Shown here: positions 34,699 to 42,502 of the stretch, one piece after another
How the letters are laid out: each line of letters opens with the position of its first letter
Numbering within the stretch: position 1 is the first letter of the stretch
DNA from: Candidatus Zhuqueibacterota bacterium
GTDB taxonomy: Bacteria > Zhuqueibacterota > Zhuqueibacteria > Oceanimicrobiales > Oceanimicrobiaceae
DNA length: 64,000 bases
NCBI GenBank assembly: GCA_029262005.1
Contig: JAJDAG010000038.1
Coordinates: forward strand, 1 to 64,000
Direction of reading: 5' to 3'
Translations under genes and position numbers: made by a program
The notes under the pieces: generated by a model
Told to the model about the DNA's origin: nothing
The model's database searches: none
What the model saw: only the letters and a program-made list of their open reading frames with translations

Positions 34699-36435
34699 AT
34701 GCATTTGTCAAGCATCGACTGGCTCATCATAATTGCATATATGCTATTTGCGCTCGGTGTTGGTGTGTATTTTTCCCGCAAGGCAGGCAAGAGCATTAAT
34801 GAGTTTTTTGTTTCCGGGCGTAACCTTCCGTGGTGGATCGCCGGCACATCGATGGTGGCGACCACTTTCGCCGTGGATACACCGTTGTTTGTGGCGGGTG
34901 TTGTGGCAAGGGAAGGAATTGCCGGAAATTGGCTTTGGTGGAATGTCGCTGCTACGCACGTTATGGCGACTCTGTTTTTCTCCAAACTCTGGCACCGTGC
35001 CGGTATCATTACCGATCTGGAATTGCTTGAAATTCGTTACTCAGGTAAACCTGCCAGAATATTGCGGGGATTCCGGGCTCTTTGGGAGGGTATTTTACTC
35101 AATTGTATTATTATGGGTTGGGTGATGCTGGCCATGATCAAAGTCACAGGTGTTTTTGTGGATTGGCCAAAATGGAATGTGCTTTTGGTTTTGCTCAGCA
35201 TCGCCTTTACCTATTCTGTGTTGTCCGGTTTCTGGGGTGTGGTCATGACGGATGTTATTCAGTTTATCATCGCAATGGCTTCAGCAGTGGTGTTGGCTGT
35301 CATTGTTGTGAATGAAAACGGAGGTATTGCCACCATTAAACTGAAACTGCATGAAATTTACGCTGATAAAACCGACCAGGTTCTCAGTTTTGTCCCGGAA
35401 CTGGGATCGACTTTTTTGCCCGTCACAACATTTATTGCATTTATCACCGTGAACTGGTGGGCTGCGAAAACCGCAGATGGCGGTGGCTATCTTGCTCAAC
35501 GGATGTTTTCTACCAAAAACGAAAAACACTCTTTTCTTGCTACGCTTTGGTTTACGATTGCAAACTACTGTCTTCGCCCCTGGCCGTGGATTTTGGTGGG
35601 GCTTGTGGCGTTGATTGTTTATCCCAATTTGGACGATCCCGAGCTGGCTTACCCAATGATGGTGCTGAAATATTTGCCCAGCGGTTTGCTCGGTTTAATG
35701 CTGGTTTCCTTTCTGGCTGCTTTCATGTCGACTATTGATACGCAAGTTAACTGGGGAACCTCCATTATTGTAAATGATTTTTACAAGGCATTTATACGCA
35801 CCGATGGATCTGATAAGCACTATGTACAGGTTTCGAGAGTCGTAACTTTTCTGATGTTGGCGCTCGGCACATGCACGACCATGTTGATGACTTCAATTAA
35901 AGGAGGGTGGGAGCTTTTTTACGGGATGTCCGCCGGAATTGGTGGTGTTTATATCGCGCGTTGGTTTTGGTGGCGTGTAAATGCATGGTCCGAGATTTCA
36001 GCCTGGCTATCTGCGGCGTTGGCTTATTTCACGCTCTATTTTATTCATCAGAGTCAACCCACGGAATTTTACTCTGTTTATGGTTGGCGTTTGATCATTG
36101 TTACCGGGTTCTCCACTGTTTGCTGGTTGACCGCTACATTTCTCACCGCACCGGTTGCAGAGAAGAAGTTGATTACTTTCTATGAAAAAGTTAAGCCGGG
36201 CTCGCCATTCTGGAAGCCCATTGCTGCGAAGGCAAAGGTGGGACACGTTGCAATGTATGGCTTCAAGGATCTGTTGTCCTGGCTGGCCGGTATCATTGCA
36301 GTTTATGCCTTCCTGTTTGGAATCGGAAAAATAGTGCTTGGCTTTCCGGGAACAGGTTTAATTTATCTGTTAGTCGGCGGCCTTGCCGGGGCCTGGGGTT
36401 TTCGCTTGCTGTCGAAAGACATTGTCACGGAGTAA
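34699..36435 (+). CDS. Sodium:solute symporter family protein
   Basis: The 578-residue polytopic protein has about 13 membrane helices and the SSS family signature. The first helices read IDWLIIIAYMLFALGVGVYF. They are followed by GRNLPWWIAGTSMVATTFAVDTP, which is the region lining sodium and substrate sites. Another family mark is FLAAFMSTIDTQVNWGTS. The substrate could be a sugar, proline or other small organic molecule and cannot be assigned from sequence. AAAGGA precedes ATG 34699. The 297-base gap upstream shows nothing convincing. Confidence 0.92.
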   Translation: MHLSSIDWLIIIAYMLFALGVGVYFSRKAGKSINEFFVSGRNLPWWIAGTSMVATTFAVDTPLFVAGVVAREGIAGNWLWWNVAATHVMATLFFSKLWHRAGIITDLELLEIRYSGKPARILRGFRALWEGILLNCIIMGWVMLAMIKVTGVFVDWPKWNVLLVLLSIAFTYSVLSGFWGVVMTDVIQFIIAMASAVVLAVIVVNENGGIATIKLKLHEIYADKTDQVLSFVPELGSTFLPVTTFIAFITVNWWAAKTADGGGYLAQRMFSTKNEKHSFLATLWFTIANYCLRPWPWILVGLVALIVYPNLDDPELAYPMMVLKYLPSGLLGLMLVSFLAAFMSTIDTQVNWGTSIIVNDFYKAFIRTDGSDKHYVQVSRVVTFLMLALGTCTTMLMTSIKGGWELFYGMSAGIGGVYIARWFWWRVNAWSEISAWLSAALAYFTLYFIHQSQPTEFYSVYGWRLIIVTGFSTVCWLTATFLTAPVAEKKLITFYEKVKPGSPFWKPIAAKAKVGHVAMYGFKDLLSWLAGIIAVYAFLFGIGKIVLGFPGTGLIYLLVGGLAGAWGFRLLSKDIVTE

Positions 36436-36489
36436 AGGCATTGTGTCTACCTCTTTTTAGTGCAAGGCAGCCAATTTATTGTTATGAAC

Positions 36490-36513
36490 GGGCTTTTCAA
36501 GCCCATGAAATTA
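36490..36513 (+). terminator. Weak terminator-like hairpin after the symporter gene
   Basis: GGGCTT-TTC-AAGCCC forms a perfect 6-bp stem with a 3-base loop, followed by ATGAAATTATTTTAAT. The T run is delayed, so termination would be weak. It lies between the symporter gene and rnr. Confidence 0.4.
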
Positions 36514-36538
36514 TTTTAATTTAACGAGATATAAATTT

Positions 36539-38734
36539 TTGAAAAAGAATATTCTAAAAAAAGTTCAGGGTCTCCTGGATACTTATCCACATCGCACTTT
36601 CAAGCCGAAGGAAATGGCCCGAAAACTCGGCGTCACAAAAGCGGAATACCAGGATTTTCGCGACTTGATAAAACAGGCGGCTCGTGAGGGGAAAATTGCC
36701 AAACATCGCGGCAACAATTTTGGCGCGACTAATCAGACAACTATGGCTGAAGGTGAGCTTCACGTAAAAACGCAAGGGTATGGGTTTTTAATTACCGAAG
36801 ACGGCGAGGAAGACGTTTTTATCAGTCAAAGAAATATGGGTACGGCTTTGAATAAGGACATTGTCCTGGTTCAGCTTTACGCACAATCCAGGGGGAAAAG
36901 CCATGAAGGTCGGGTGGTTGAGGTTGTGAAACGAGCCCGCCAACAAATGGTTGGCACTTACCAGAAAAGTCGCAACTATGGGCATGTTGTGCCGGACGAC
37001 ATAAAAATGCAGCGCGATATTTTTGTTCCGGAGGGCATGGATTTGAAGGCAAAGTCCGGGCATAAAGTCGTCGTAAAATTAACATTTTGGGAAGACGAGC
37101 GCAGCAACCCTGAAGGGGAAATTGTTGAAGTTCTCGGTTTTCCGGACGACCCGGGAGTGGATGTCATGTCCGTGATTAAGGCGTTTGATTTACCGACGAG
37201 TTTTCCGCAGGAAGTGGAAGAAGAGGCAGGTGCCATTTCCGAGAAAATTCCGGCCAAAGAAATTGCACGCCGTCTTGACCTGCGCGATGATATTTGTATT
37301 ACCATTGACCCGGATGATGCCAAAGATTTCGATGATGCTGTTTCGCTGCGGCAACTCAAAAACGGCAACTGGGAGCTGGGCGTGCATATCGCTGATGTCA
37401 GTTATTACGCAACCCCCGGCACAAAACTCGATCGAGAGGCGCTCAGGCGGGGAACATCTGTCTATTTGGTTGATCAGGTTGTGCCCATGTTGCCGGAGAA
37501 ACTTAGCAACCATATTTGCAGTTTACGTCCAGAAGTAGATCGCCTGACATTTAGTTGCATTATGGAAGTGACACCCGGGGGCCGTGTTGCCGGTTATAAA
37601 ATAGCGGAAACCGTCATTCACAGCAAGCGCCGGTTTACTTATGAAGAGGTGCAAACCATCATTGATGGCGGCGGCGAAGATTTGCCATTTACCAGTGAAG
37701 TCAAGGCCATGCATAAGCTCAGCAAAATATTTATTAAGAAGCGAGCACAGCTTGGTAGCCTCGATTTTAACTTGCCGGAGGTCAAGGTTGAGCTCGACAA
37801 GGAAGGTGTTCCCATCGCCATTAAAAAACGTGAGCGATTGGACAGTCATCGCCTGGTCGAAGAATTTATGTTGCTGGCAAATCAAACCGTTACGGAGCAC
37901 GTAACGCTCAAACTCGGCGAAAAAGGCAGAGTGCCGCCATTTATTTTTCGTATACATGAAGAACCAACGCATGAAAAAATAGAAGATTTCCGCAAGTATG
38001 TAAAGACGTTCGGACGCCCGCTTGACCCCGGTAAACAGGTGACGGCCAAACTCCTGGGTGCGTATCTAAAGAGTTTGAAAGGCGAGCCGGAAGAAGCTGT
38101 TGTGCAAAAATTAATGTTGCGCTCAATGATGAAAGCCAAATATTCCATTGATAATTGTGGGCACTTTGGTCTTGGGTTCAAGCATTATACCCATTTCACT
38201 TCACCGATCCGGCGCTATCCTGACTTGGAGGTGCACCGGCTGTTGAAAGAGTACTTGCTCCCTTATGACTTCAAGGATGTGACGGCCGAAAAGAAGCGCA
38301 TTAGTCAGATTGCTCAAATATCGTCAGATCGTGAGTTGGTGGCATTGGAAGCAGAACGCGAGTCAATTAAGCTGAAAAAAGTTGAATTCATGCAGCGGCA
38401 CCTTGGCAGTGAATTCGACGGTGTTATTTCGGGTGTGGTTGCATTTGGTATTTTTGTTGAATTGTGCGATCTTTTAGTGGAAGGTCTGGTGCATATTTCC
38501 GACCTGGAAGATGATTATTATATGCATGATGAAAAAAATCATCAGCTTATTGGACAGACGAACCAGCATACTTATCGTCTAGGCGATACGGTGCGCGTAA
38601 AAGTCGTGCGTGTTGCTGTTGATGAACGTGTGATTGATTTTGTTCTGGCTGCAAAGAATGAAGAGGAAAAGCCGGAAAAGAAGCGTCTCCAGGGCTCGCC
38701 GTGGCGAAGCAGTTCTAAGCGGACAGGTAGATGA
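36539..38734 (+). CDS. rnr: Ribonuclease R
   Basis: A processive 3'-5' hydrolytic exoribonuclease of the RNase II superfamily that degrades structured RNA. The 731 residues run as an N-terminal helix-turn-helix-like domain (about 1-60), two cold-shock domains and the RNB catalytic core. The metal-binding IDPDDAKDFDDA is complete. The AEFxLxAN-type segment reads VEEFMLLANQTV and is followed by HFTSPIRRYPDLEVHRLL. A C-terminal S1 domain (FDGVISGVVAFGIFVELCD) and a short basic tail complete the protein. The start is TTG 36539. The last 20 bases overlap tail-to-tail with the phosphoesterase gene on the other strand. Confidence 0.96.
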   Translation: MKKNILKKVQGLLDTYPHRTFKPKEMARKLGVTKAEYQDFRDLIKQAAREGKIAKHRGNNFGATNQTTMAEGELHVKTQGYGFLITEDGEEDVFISQRNMGTALNKDIVLVQLYAQSRGKSHEGRVVEVVKRARQQMVGTYQKSRNYGHVVPDDIKMQRDIFVPEGMDLKAKSGHKVVVKLTFWEDERSNPEGEIVEVLGFPDDPGVDVMSVIKAFDLPTSFPQEVEEEAGAISEKIPAKEIARRLDLRDDICITIDPDDAKDFDDAVSLRQLKNGNWELGVHIADVSYYATPGTKLDREALRRGTSVYLVDQVVPMLPEKLSNHICSLRPEVDRLTFSCIMEVTPGGRVAGYKIAETVIHSKRRFTYEEVQTIIDGGGEDLPFTSEVKAMHKLSKIFIKKRAQLGSLDFNLPEVKVELDKEGVPIAIKKRERLDSHRLVEEFMLLANQTVTEHVTLKLGEKGRVPPFIFRIHEEPTHEKIEDFRKYVKTFGRPLDPGKQVTAKLLGAYLKSLKGEPEEAVVQKLMLRSMMKAKYSIDNCGHFGLGFKHYTHFTSPIRRYPDLEVHRLLKEYLLPYDFKDVTAEKKRISQIAQISSDRELVALEAERESIKLKKVEFMQRHLGSEFDGVISGVVAFGIFVELCDLLVEGLVHISDLEDDYYMHDEKNHQLIGQTNQHTYRLGDTVRVKVVRVAVDERVIDFVLAAKNEEEKPEKKRLQGSPWRSSSKRTGR

Positions 38735-39230
38735 TTTCCGGTGTAAAAGAACCGTTTTCGAAGATGTGGATCAAGCCAACTGCCGGGCGTAATGAAAAAC
38801 GACGTTTTCCAGCCGAACCGGGATTAAAAAGGTAAATATCTTCTAAACGTTCCAGTTTTGCTGAGTGTGTGTGCCCGTAAATGAGTATGTCGAGCTTGCC
38901 GTTTAACTGTCCGTTTACTGTGTTCTGAATGTTTGATGTTTTCAGGCTGACAAGCTGGTGCAACATGCAAATGTGAACATCATTAATTGCCACCGCAAAA
39001 ACTTCCGGATATCGGGTTGTTAGTGGAAAAGTATCGACGTTGCCATACACGGCATATACCGGAGCCAGTGCTTCTAACGCAGTGATCACATCTTCGTTAC
39101 CGATGTCACCTGCGTGAAGAATCATGTCCACGTTTTCGAACACAGGAAACACCTGTGGGTTGGTGTAGCCATGATTGTCTGAAATAACACCTATTGTGTG
39201 CACAATGTTTGATGTTTTTGATTTTGTCAT
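38715..39230 (-). CDS. YfcE/MJ0936-type metallophosphoesterase
   Basis: The 171-residue calcineurin-like phosphoesterase has the metal ligands in order: GVISDNHG, ILHAGDIG, YGNVD, and IYGHTHSAKLE, then FNPGS. Small enzymes of this group hydrolyse phosphodiesters; the physiological substrate is not known. The gene is convergent with rnr, overlapping by 20 bases, and divergent from the Smr gene. Confidence 0.92.
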   Translation of the reverse strand: MTKSKTSNIVHTIGVISDNHGYTNPQVFPVFENVDMILHAGDIGNEDVITALEALAPVYAVYGNVDTFPLTTRYPEVFAVAINDVHICMLHQLVSLKTSNIQNTVNGQLNGKLDILIYGHTHSAKLERLEDIYLFNPGSAGKRRFSLRPAVGLIHIFENGSFTPEIIYLSA

Positions 39231-39274
39231 CTTGGTTTAGTGGAATAGAGTCGCTGCAAAATTGATTCTTGAAA

Positions 39275-39583
39275 ATGTCTAAAAATAAGCAGTCATCTGA
39301 TAAAGACGAACAAATTCCAGACTATGTTGTTATCACCGATCGGCTTGATTTACATGGGTTTTTCCCGGAGCAAATCGCAGAGGTCGTAGATGAGTTTGTC
39401 AGAAATGCGGTTGAACTCAAGCTGGACCAGGTTCAGATAATTCACGGCAAGGGCAAAAGCAAGCTGAAATATTTGGTGCGAAAGCAACTGCAAAAGAACC
39501 CGCATGTGTTGGAATTTGCTGATGCGCCGCCTGAACTCGGTGGCTGGGGTAGAACCCTGGTGCTTCTCAAATTAGACGCCTGA
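39275..39583 (+). CDS. Smr-domain protein
   Basis: The 102-residue protein is almost only an Smr domain, with DLHGFFPEQIAEVVDEF at the start and IIHGKGKSKLKYLVRKQL in the middle. The C-terminus is DAPPELGGWGRTLVLLKL. Such domains occur at the C-terminus of MutS2 and as single-domain proteins, and many are nucleases acting on branched DNA or RNA. ATG 39275 is chosen; an in-frame TTG at 39269 adds two residues. No mutS2 is in the window. Confidence 0.87.
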   Translation: MSKNKQSSDKDEQIPDYVVITDRLDLHGFFPEQIAEVVDEFVRNAVELKLDQVQIIHGKGKSKLKYLVRKQLQKNPHVLEFADAPPELGGWGRTLVLLKLDA

Positions 39584-39636
39584 CACCTCCATATTGCTTG
39601 CGTAACATACTCTGAATTTATTCCCGAAGCATAGAT

Positions 39637-40161
39637 TTATTCCATTGCGTTAAGCGTTTTAGCAAACAGCTCAAATGTGCTTTGGTCAAACAAGCAAAAA
39701 ATAACGCGCTCCAAAGTTGTCCTTCCTTGCAAATATTCAACCGTTTGCACAAGCATGATTCCGGCGCATTTTTCAACTGGATAGCCAAAAATTCCGGTGC
39801 TGATTGCTGGAAAGGCAATGCTTTTCAGGTTGTTTTCATTGGCTACGCGCAAACTGCTCATCGTGGCATTTTTCAGCTTTGTATCCTCGTCCCCTTCGCC
39901 AATTCTTGGACCGACAGCATGTATGACATGCCGCGCCGGCAATTCTCCTGCAGTCGTGATAACTGCGCCGCCAACGGGACAGCCGCCAATACGGTCACAT
40001 TCGGCTTGAATTTTTGGACCTCCTTTTTTGTCAATTGCACCCGCTACACCCGCTCCAAGGATCAGCGCAGAGTTTGCAGCATTGACAATGGCGTCGACAA
40101 CCTGCTCAGTAATATCACCTTTGACAAGCTGAATCAGCTTGCCATTAACTTCCTTTTGCAT
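39637..40161 (-). CDS. Macrodomain protein, O-acetyl-ADP-ribose deacetylase-like
   Basis: The 174-residue protein is a complete macrodomain of the YmdB/MacroD type. It has the ADP-ribose pocket segments DAIVNAANSALILGAGVAGA and PVGGAVITTAG. They are followed by HVIHAVGPR and the phosphate loop FPAISTGIFGYP. The asparagines of NAAN and the catalytic-region aspartate are present. It probably removes ADP-ribose or deacetylates O-acetyl-ADP-ribose. It is transcribed from a promoter with an internal dyad at 40283-40311. Confidence 0.93.
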   Translation of the reverse strand: MQKEVNGKLIQLVKGDITEQVVDAIVNAANSALILGAGVAGAIDKKGGPKIQAECDRIGGCPVGGAVITTAGELPARHVIHAVGPRIGEGDEDTKLKNATMSSLRVANENNLKSIAFPAISTGIFGYPVEKCAGIMLVQTVEYLQGRTTLERVIFCLFDQSTFELFAKTLNAME

Positions 40162-40282
40162 TTATTGTGCTATTTTTTTTATATCTGCGTAGCCACCGGC
40201 ATTTGTTACATGAATATATTCCATATTCGGCAAGTATCTGCAGCGTTTTCCGTCCTTCCAATGCTATTCCGGGCGGTAAATT

Positions 40283-40311
40283 ATTATACAAATGACATTT
40301 GTGAAATGCAA
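40283..40311 (-). promoter_or_regulatory. Promoter of the macrodomain gene with dyad operator in the spacer
   Basis: On the minus strand, TTGCAT (40306-40311) and a perfect TATAAT (40283-40288) are separated by 17 bases. The spacer is almost filled by the perfect 15-base dyad ACAAATGACATTTGT (40288-40302), a typical repressor site placement. The divergent gene begins at 40413, so a bound protein could also affect it. Confidence 0.68.
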
Positions 40312-40412
40312 GTTGTGCGATGGGGGAAGCGCTGCACCACCCCGGGTTTTATTCTTTCAGTTCAGCAAAAAGTAATTTGACTTTGTTCGCGGAAATGTTA
40401 CTCTCTTTGAGA

Positions 40413-41138
40413 ATGGACATGGATAAACTTGAAAAATACTACTCCGGATTTTGGCTTGACTGCCCACGCGGGAACAATGCATTTTCCTATGAGGAACGCA
40501 GCAATAAACGTATTTATGTTGCCCCGGTTGTCCAGGCGGGACCGGCGGCGCTGCAAACTTCTGACAAGACAGCTTTTAGCGAAATAGAAGGCGGGCTGGA
40601 GTACAACAGGAAAGGTCTGGAGAATTTCTTGATTTTCGAACACGAGAACAAAGTTGTCTCGATTTTTGATAACCACAACCATGCTTTTTTCTTTTGGATG
40701 TGGGGACTCAAGACTGGCAGGGTGCAGTTGAATTCCACGCTTGTGCATGTGGATCAACACACCGACATGCGCAAGCCGGAAGATTATTTCGCGATTTCGA
40801 ACGACGGCGATATTGATTTGCAGCTTGCTTTTGAATACACAAACTATGATTTGAATGTTGGTAATTTCATTCAACCGGCGCTAAAAGCCGGCATCTTTTC
40901 TGATATCCATATCATAGATAGCCAAGCTGCCTTCGAAAAAGTTTTACCAGAAAAATACGTGCTTGATGTCGATCTCGATATTTTTGCTGACGATATGTCC
41001 TACATTGACACCGACTTTAAGATTGAACGAATCCGCAGTTATATTAAACAAACAAGCTTCATTACTTTTGCAACCAGCCCTTATTTTGTCGAGCAGGAAG
41101 TTGCCATTCAGATGGTAAAGAGGTTGCTTGCGCCATAA
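40413..41138 (+). CDS. UPF0489 family protein (arginase-like fold)
   Basis: The product, 241 residues from ATG 40413, has the UPF0489 pattern: SIFDNHNHAFFFW, LVHVDQHTDMRKPEDY and VLDVDLDIFADDM. The His/Asp clusters are those of the arginase/deacetylase metal site. As I recall, a peptide arginase (OspR) that makes ornithine in RiPPs belongs to this family, but most members are uncharacterised. No RiPP precursor is seen here. In-frame ATGs at 40320 and 40395 are also possible; a TTGACT-16-TACTCT promoter-like pair at 40377-40404 argues for 40413 and would make the message nearly leaderless. Confidence 0.75.
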   Translation: MDMDKLEKYYSGFWLDCPRGNNAFSYEERSNKRIYVAPVVQAGPAALQTSDKTAFSEIEGGLEYNRKGLENFLIFEHENKVVSIFDNHNHAFFFWMWGLKTGRVQLNSTLVHVDQHTDMRKPEDYFAISNDGDIDLQLAFEYTNYDLNVGNFIQPALKAGIFSDIHIIDSQAAFEKVLPEKYVLDVDLDIFADDMSYIDTDFKIERIRSYIKQTSFITFATSPYFVEQEVAIQMVKRLLAP

Positions 41139-41142
41139 CTTT

Positions 41143-42228
41143 TTATCGCAAGTGCACAGCGGCGCCCAGGGTTACGCCAGGGTAGTCTGCCATGGTGTAG
41201 CTCGCGTAGGCAGACAATAAATAGAAGTCCAATCGCAAACCGATACTGGCTCGCATCTTGTTGGGACCTGTAAACGACAGAGCAACAGGGTCTTCTAAGT
41301 CATCAATTATTGTCTTTCCAAAATTTGGGCTCGCGAGATTTGTTTCTATTGAAGTAGCCGGATAAGTGCCAGTCAGGTTCAAGTCCAGGCTTGAAGTTTC
41401 GATACCAATCCCCCCGAACAATGTAAAAATAGCCAGTTTTTTAGATGCCAGCAGGTTGAAAGTAAAAGCGTTGGCTTCAACCTTCACCTTTTGATTGTCA
41501 TAGCTGGCTCCGGATGGGATAGCAGTCTGATCCGGAGCGACATCCAGATCGGCCTGTGTCTGCAAAGTGGTGACACCAGCCAAAACAGCCAGGTCCAGAG
41601 GGAAGTTACTGCCACCGGGAATCCATTGGTTGAGACTATGTTTTACGCCAAACCCCAGCATTTTTACGCTGCCGACATCCTTTTCAAATTCTGTTTCAGG
41701 GAAGAAACGCAAAATGAAATCAGTATTCAGCGGCAGACCTACGGACGCCTGAATCATAGGCGCCGGCACATAATTTATACCTGTGCCCTTTGGCAGTTGC
41801 AGCGTTGAAACCACCTCATCCTGGCGGGTCAGTGGATTCTGTAAAACAAGGTCGAGAAGCGGTCCTGCGACATCATCGCCAACAATGGTAGGTGCAATGG
41901 TGTTATTTGGGTCTTGTGGACGCATAAACTGCAAGCCAAGCGTAGAAACATCAAAAGTTTCGTCGCTGGAAGGAGCAGTAGCAGCGCTCGCAGAAACGGT
42001 TAAATCAAACCCGAGGAATTTATGTGTTTTTGCCGTGTAGTACCAGCCGTTGTTCAGGTCTGCGCCGAAACCATTACCCAACGGCCGCAAATATTCATTG
42101 ATAAGGATTTGGGCATCGCCAACACCGCCGCGGATTAATTCACCGGCATTTTCAATTTGTGCATTACCAGGCTTCGCGTAAAAACAGCAAAGGGAAAATA
42201 GCAGCGTGATTTTGATTAATTTATTCAT
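41143..42228 (-). CDS. DUF6588 family secreted beta-barrel protein
   Basis: The 361-residue protein has a signal peptide (about 1-23, ending GNA before Q). A characteristic segment PLGNGFGADLNNGWYYTAKT follows, and the remainder is beta-rich with a terminal TMADYPGVTLGAAVHLR. The pattern matches DUF6588 proteins of FCB-group bacteria, which look like outer-membrane barrels of unknown function. AGGAGG lies 5 bases before the ATG. It is convergent with the UPF0489 gene (4 bases apart). A short dyad ACTTCACATGAAGT at 42261-42274 lies upstream. Confidence 0.8.
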   Translation of the reverse strand: MNKLIKITLLFSLCCFYAKPGNAQIENAGELIRGGVGDAQILINEYLRPLGNGFGADLNNGWYYTAKTHKFLGFDLTVSASAATAPSSDETFDVSTLGLQFMRPQDPNNTIAPTIVGDDVAGPLLDLVLQNPLTRQDEVVSTLQLPKGTGINYVPAPMIQASVGLPLNTDFILRFFPETEFEKDVGSVKMLGFGVKHSLNQWIPGGSNFPLDLAVLAGVTTLQTQADLDVAPDQTAIPSGASYDNQKVKVEANAFTFNLLASKKLAIFTLFGGIGIETSSLDLNLTGTYPATSIETNLASPNFGKTIIDDLEDPVALSFTGPNKMRASIGLRLDFYLLSAYASYTMADYPGVTLGAAVHLR

Positions 42229-42379
42229 GTTACCTCCTTGCGTGGTCCGCGTGTGTCAGAACTTCACATGAAGTCGGGATGGTTTTTGATTTGCTCTGTT
42301 TGTGTCTGCAGTATTTTTAATGTGCAAAAATATTAGCTTTTGTGCAAGGGTTAGTTGGCTTTGGTGGTTGCAAAACCGC

Positions 42380-42408
42380 TTGCATCTTTCCTGCAAATAT
42401 CCTATTTT
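42380..42408 (+). promoter_or_regulatory. Sigma-70-type promoter upstream of the GMC operon
   Basis: TTGCAT at 42380-42385 and TATTTT at 42403-42408 are separated by 17 bases. The predicted start near 42415 gives a short leader that runs into the terminator at 42451-42484 before the oxidoreductase gene. Confidence 0.5.
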
Positions 42409-42450
42409 TTCTGCCTGGTAACAATTTTGACTGAACAAAATTTAGAACGC

Positions 42451-42484
42451 GCCTTCAACGGTTGAGCCTTGAAGGCATTTTTTT
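42451..42484 (+). terminator. Intrinsic terminator or attenuator before the GMC oxidoreductase gene
   Basis: GCCTTCAA (42451-42458) and TTGAAGGC (42469-42476) form a perfect 8-bp stem with a 10-base loop, followed by A and seven T. No plus-strand gene lies upstream for 1.3 kb; the preceding gene diverges. It must act on a short transcript from the intergenic region, and the next gene starts only 19 bases later. Confidence 0.82.
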
Positions 42485-42502
42485 GTATGGATTTCTGAAA
42501 CA

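Noticed and set aside
36490-36504. Hairpin as a strong terminator before rnr
   Set aside because: The stem is 6 bp and the T run is delayed; kept only as a weak terminator.
39682-40380. A 232-codon plus-strand frame through the macrodomain gene
   Set aside because: It is antisense to the macrodomain gene, which has all ADP-ribose pocket motifs.
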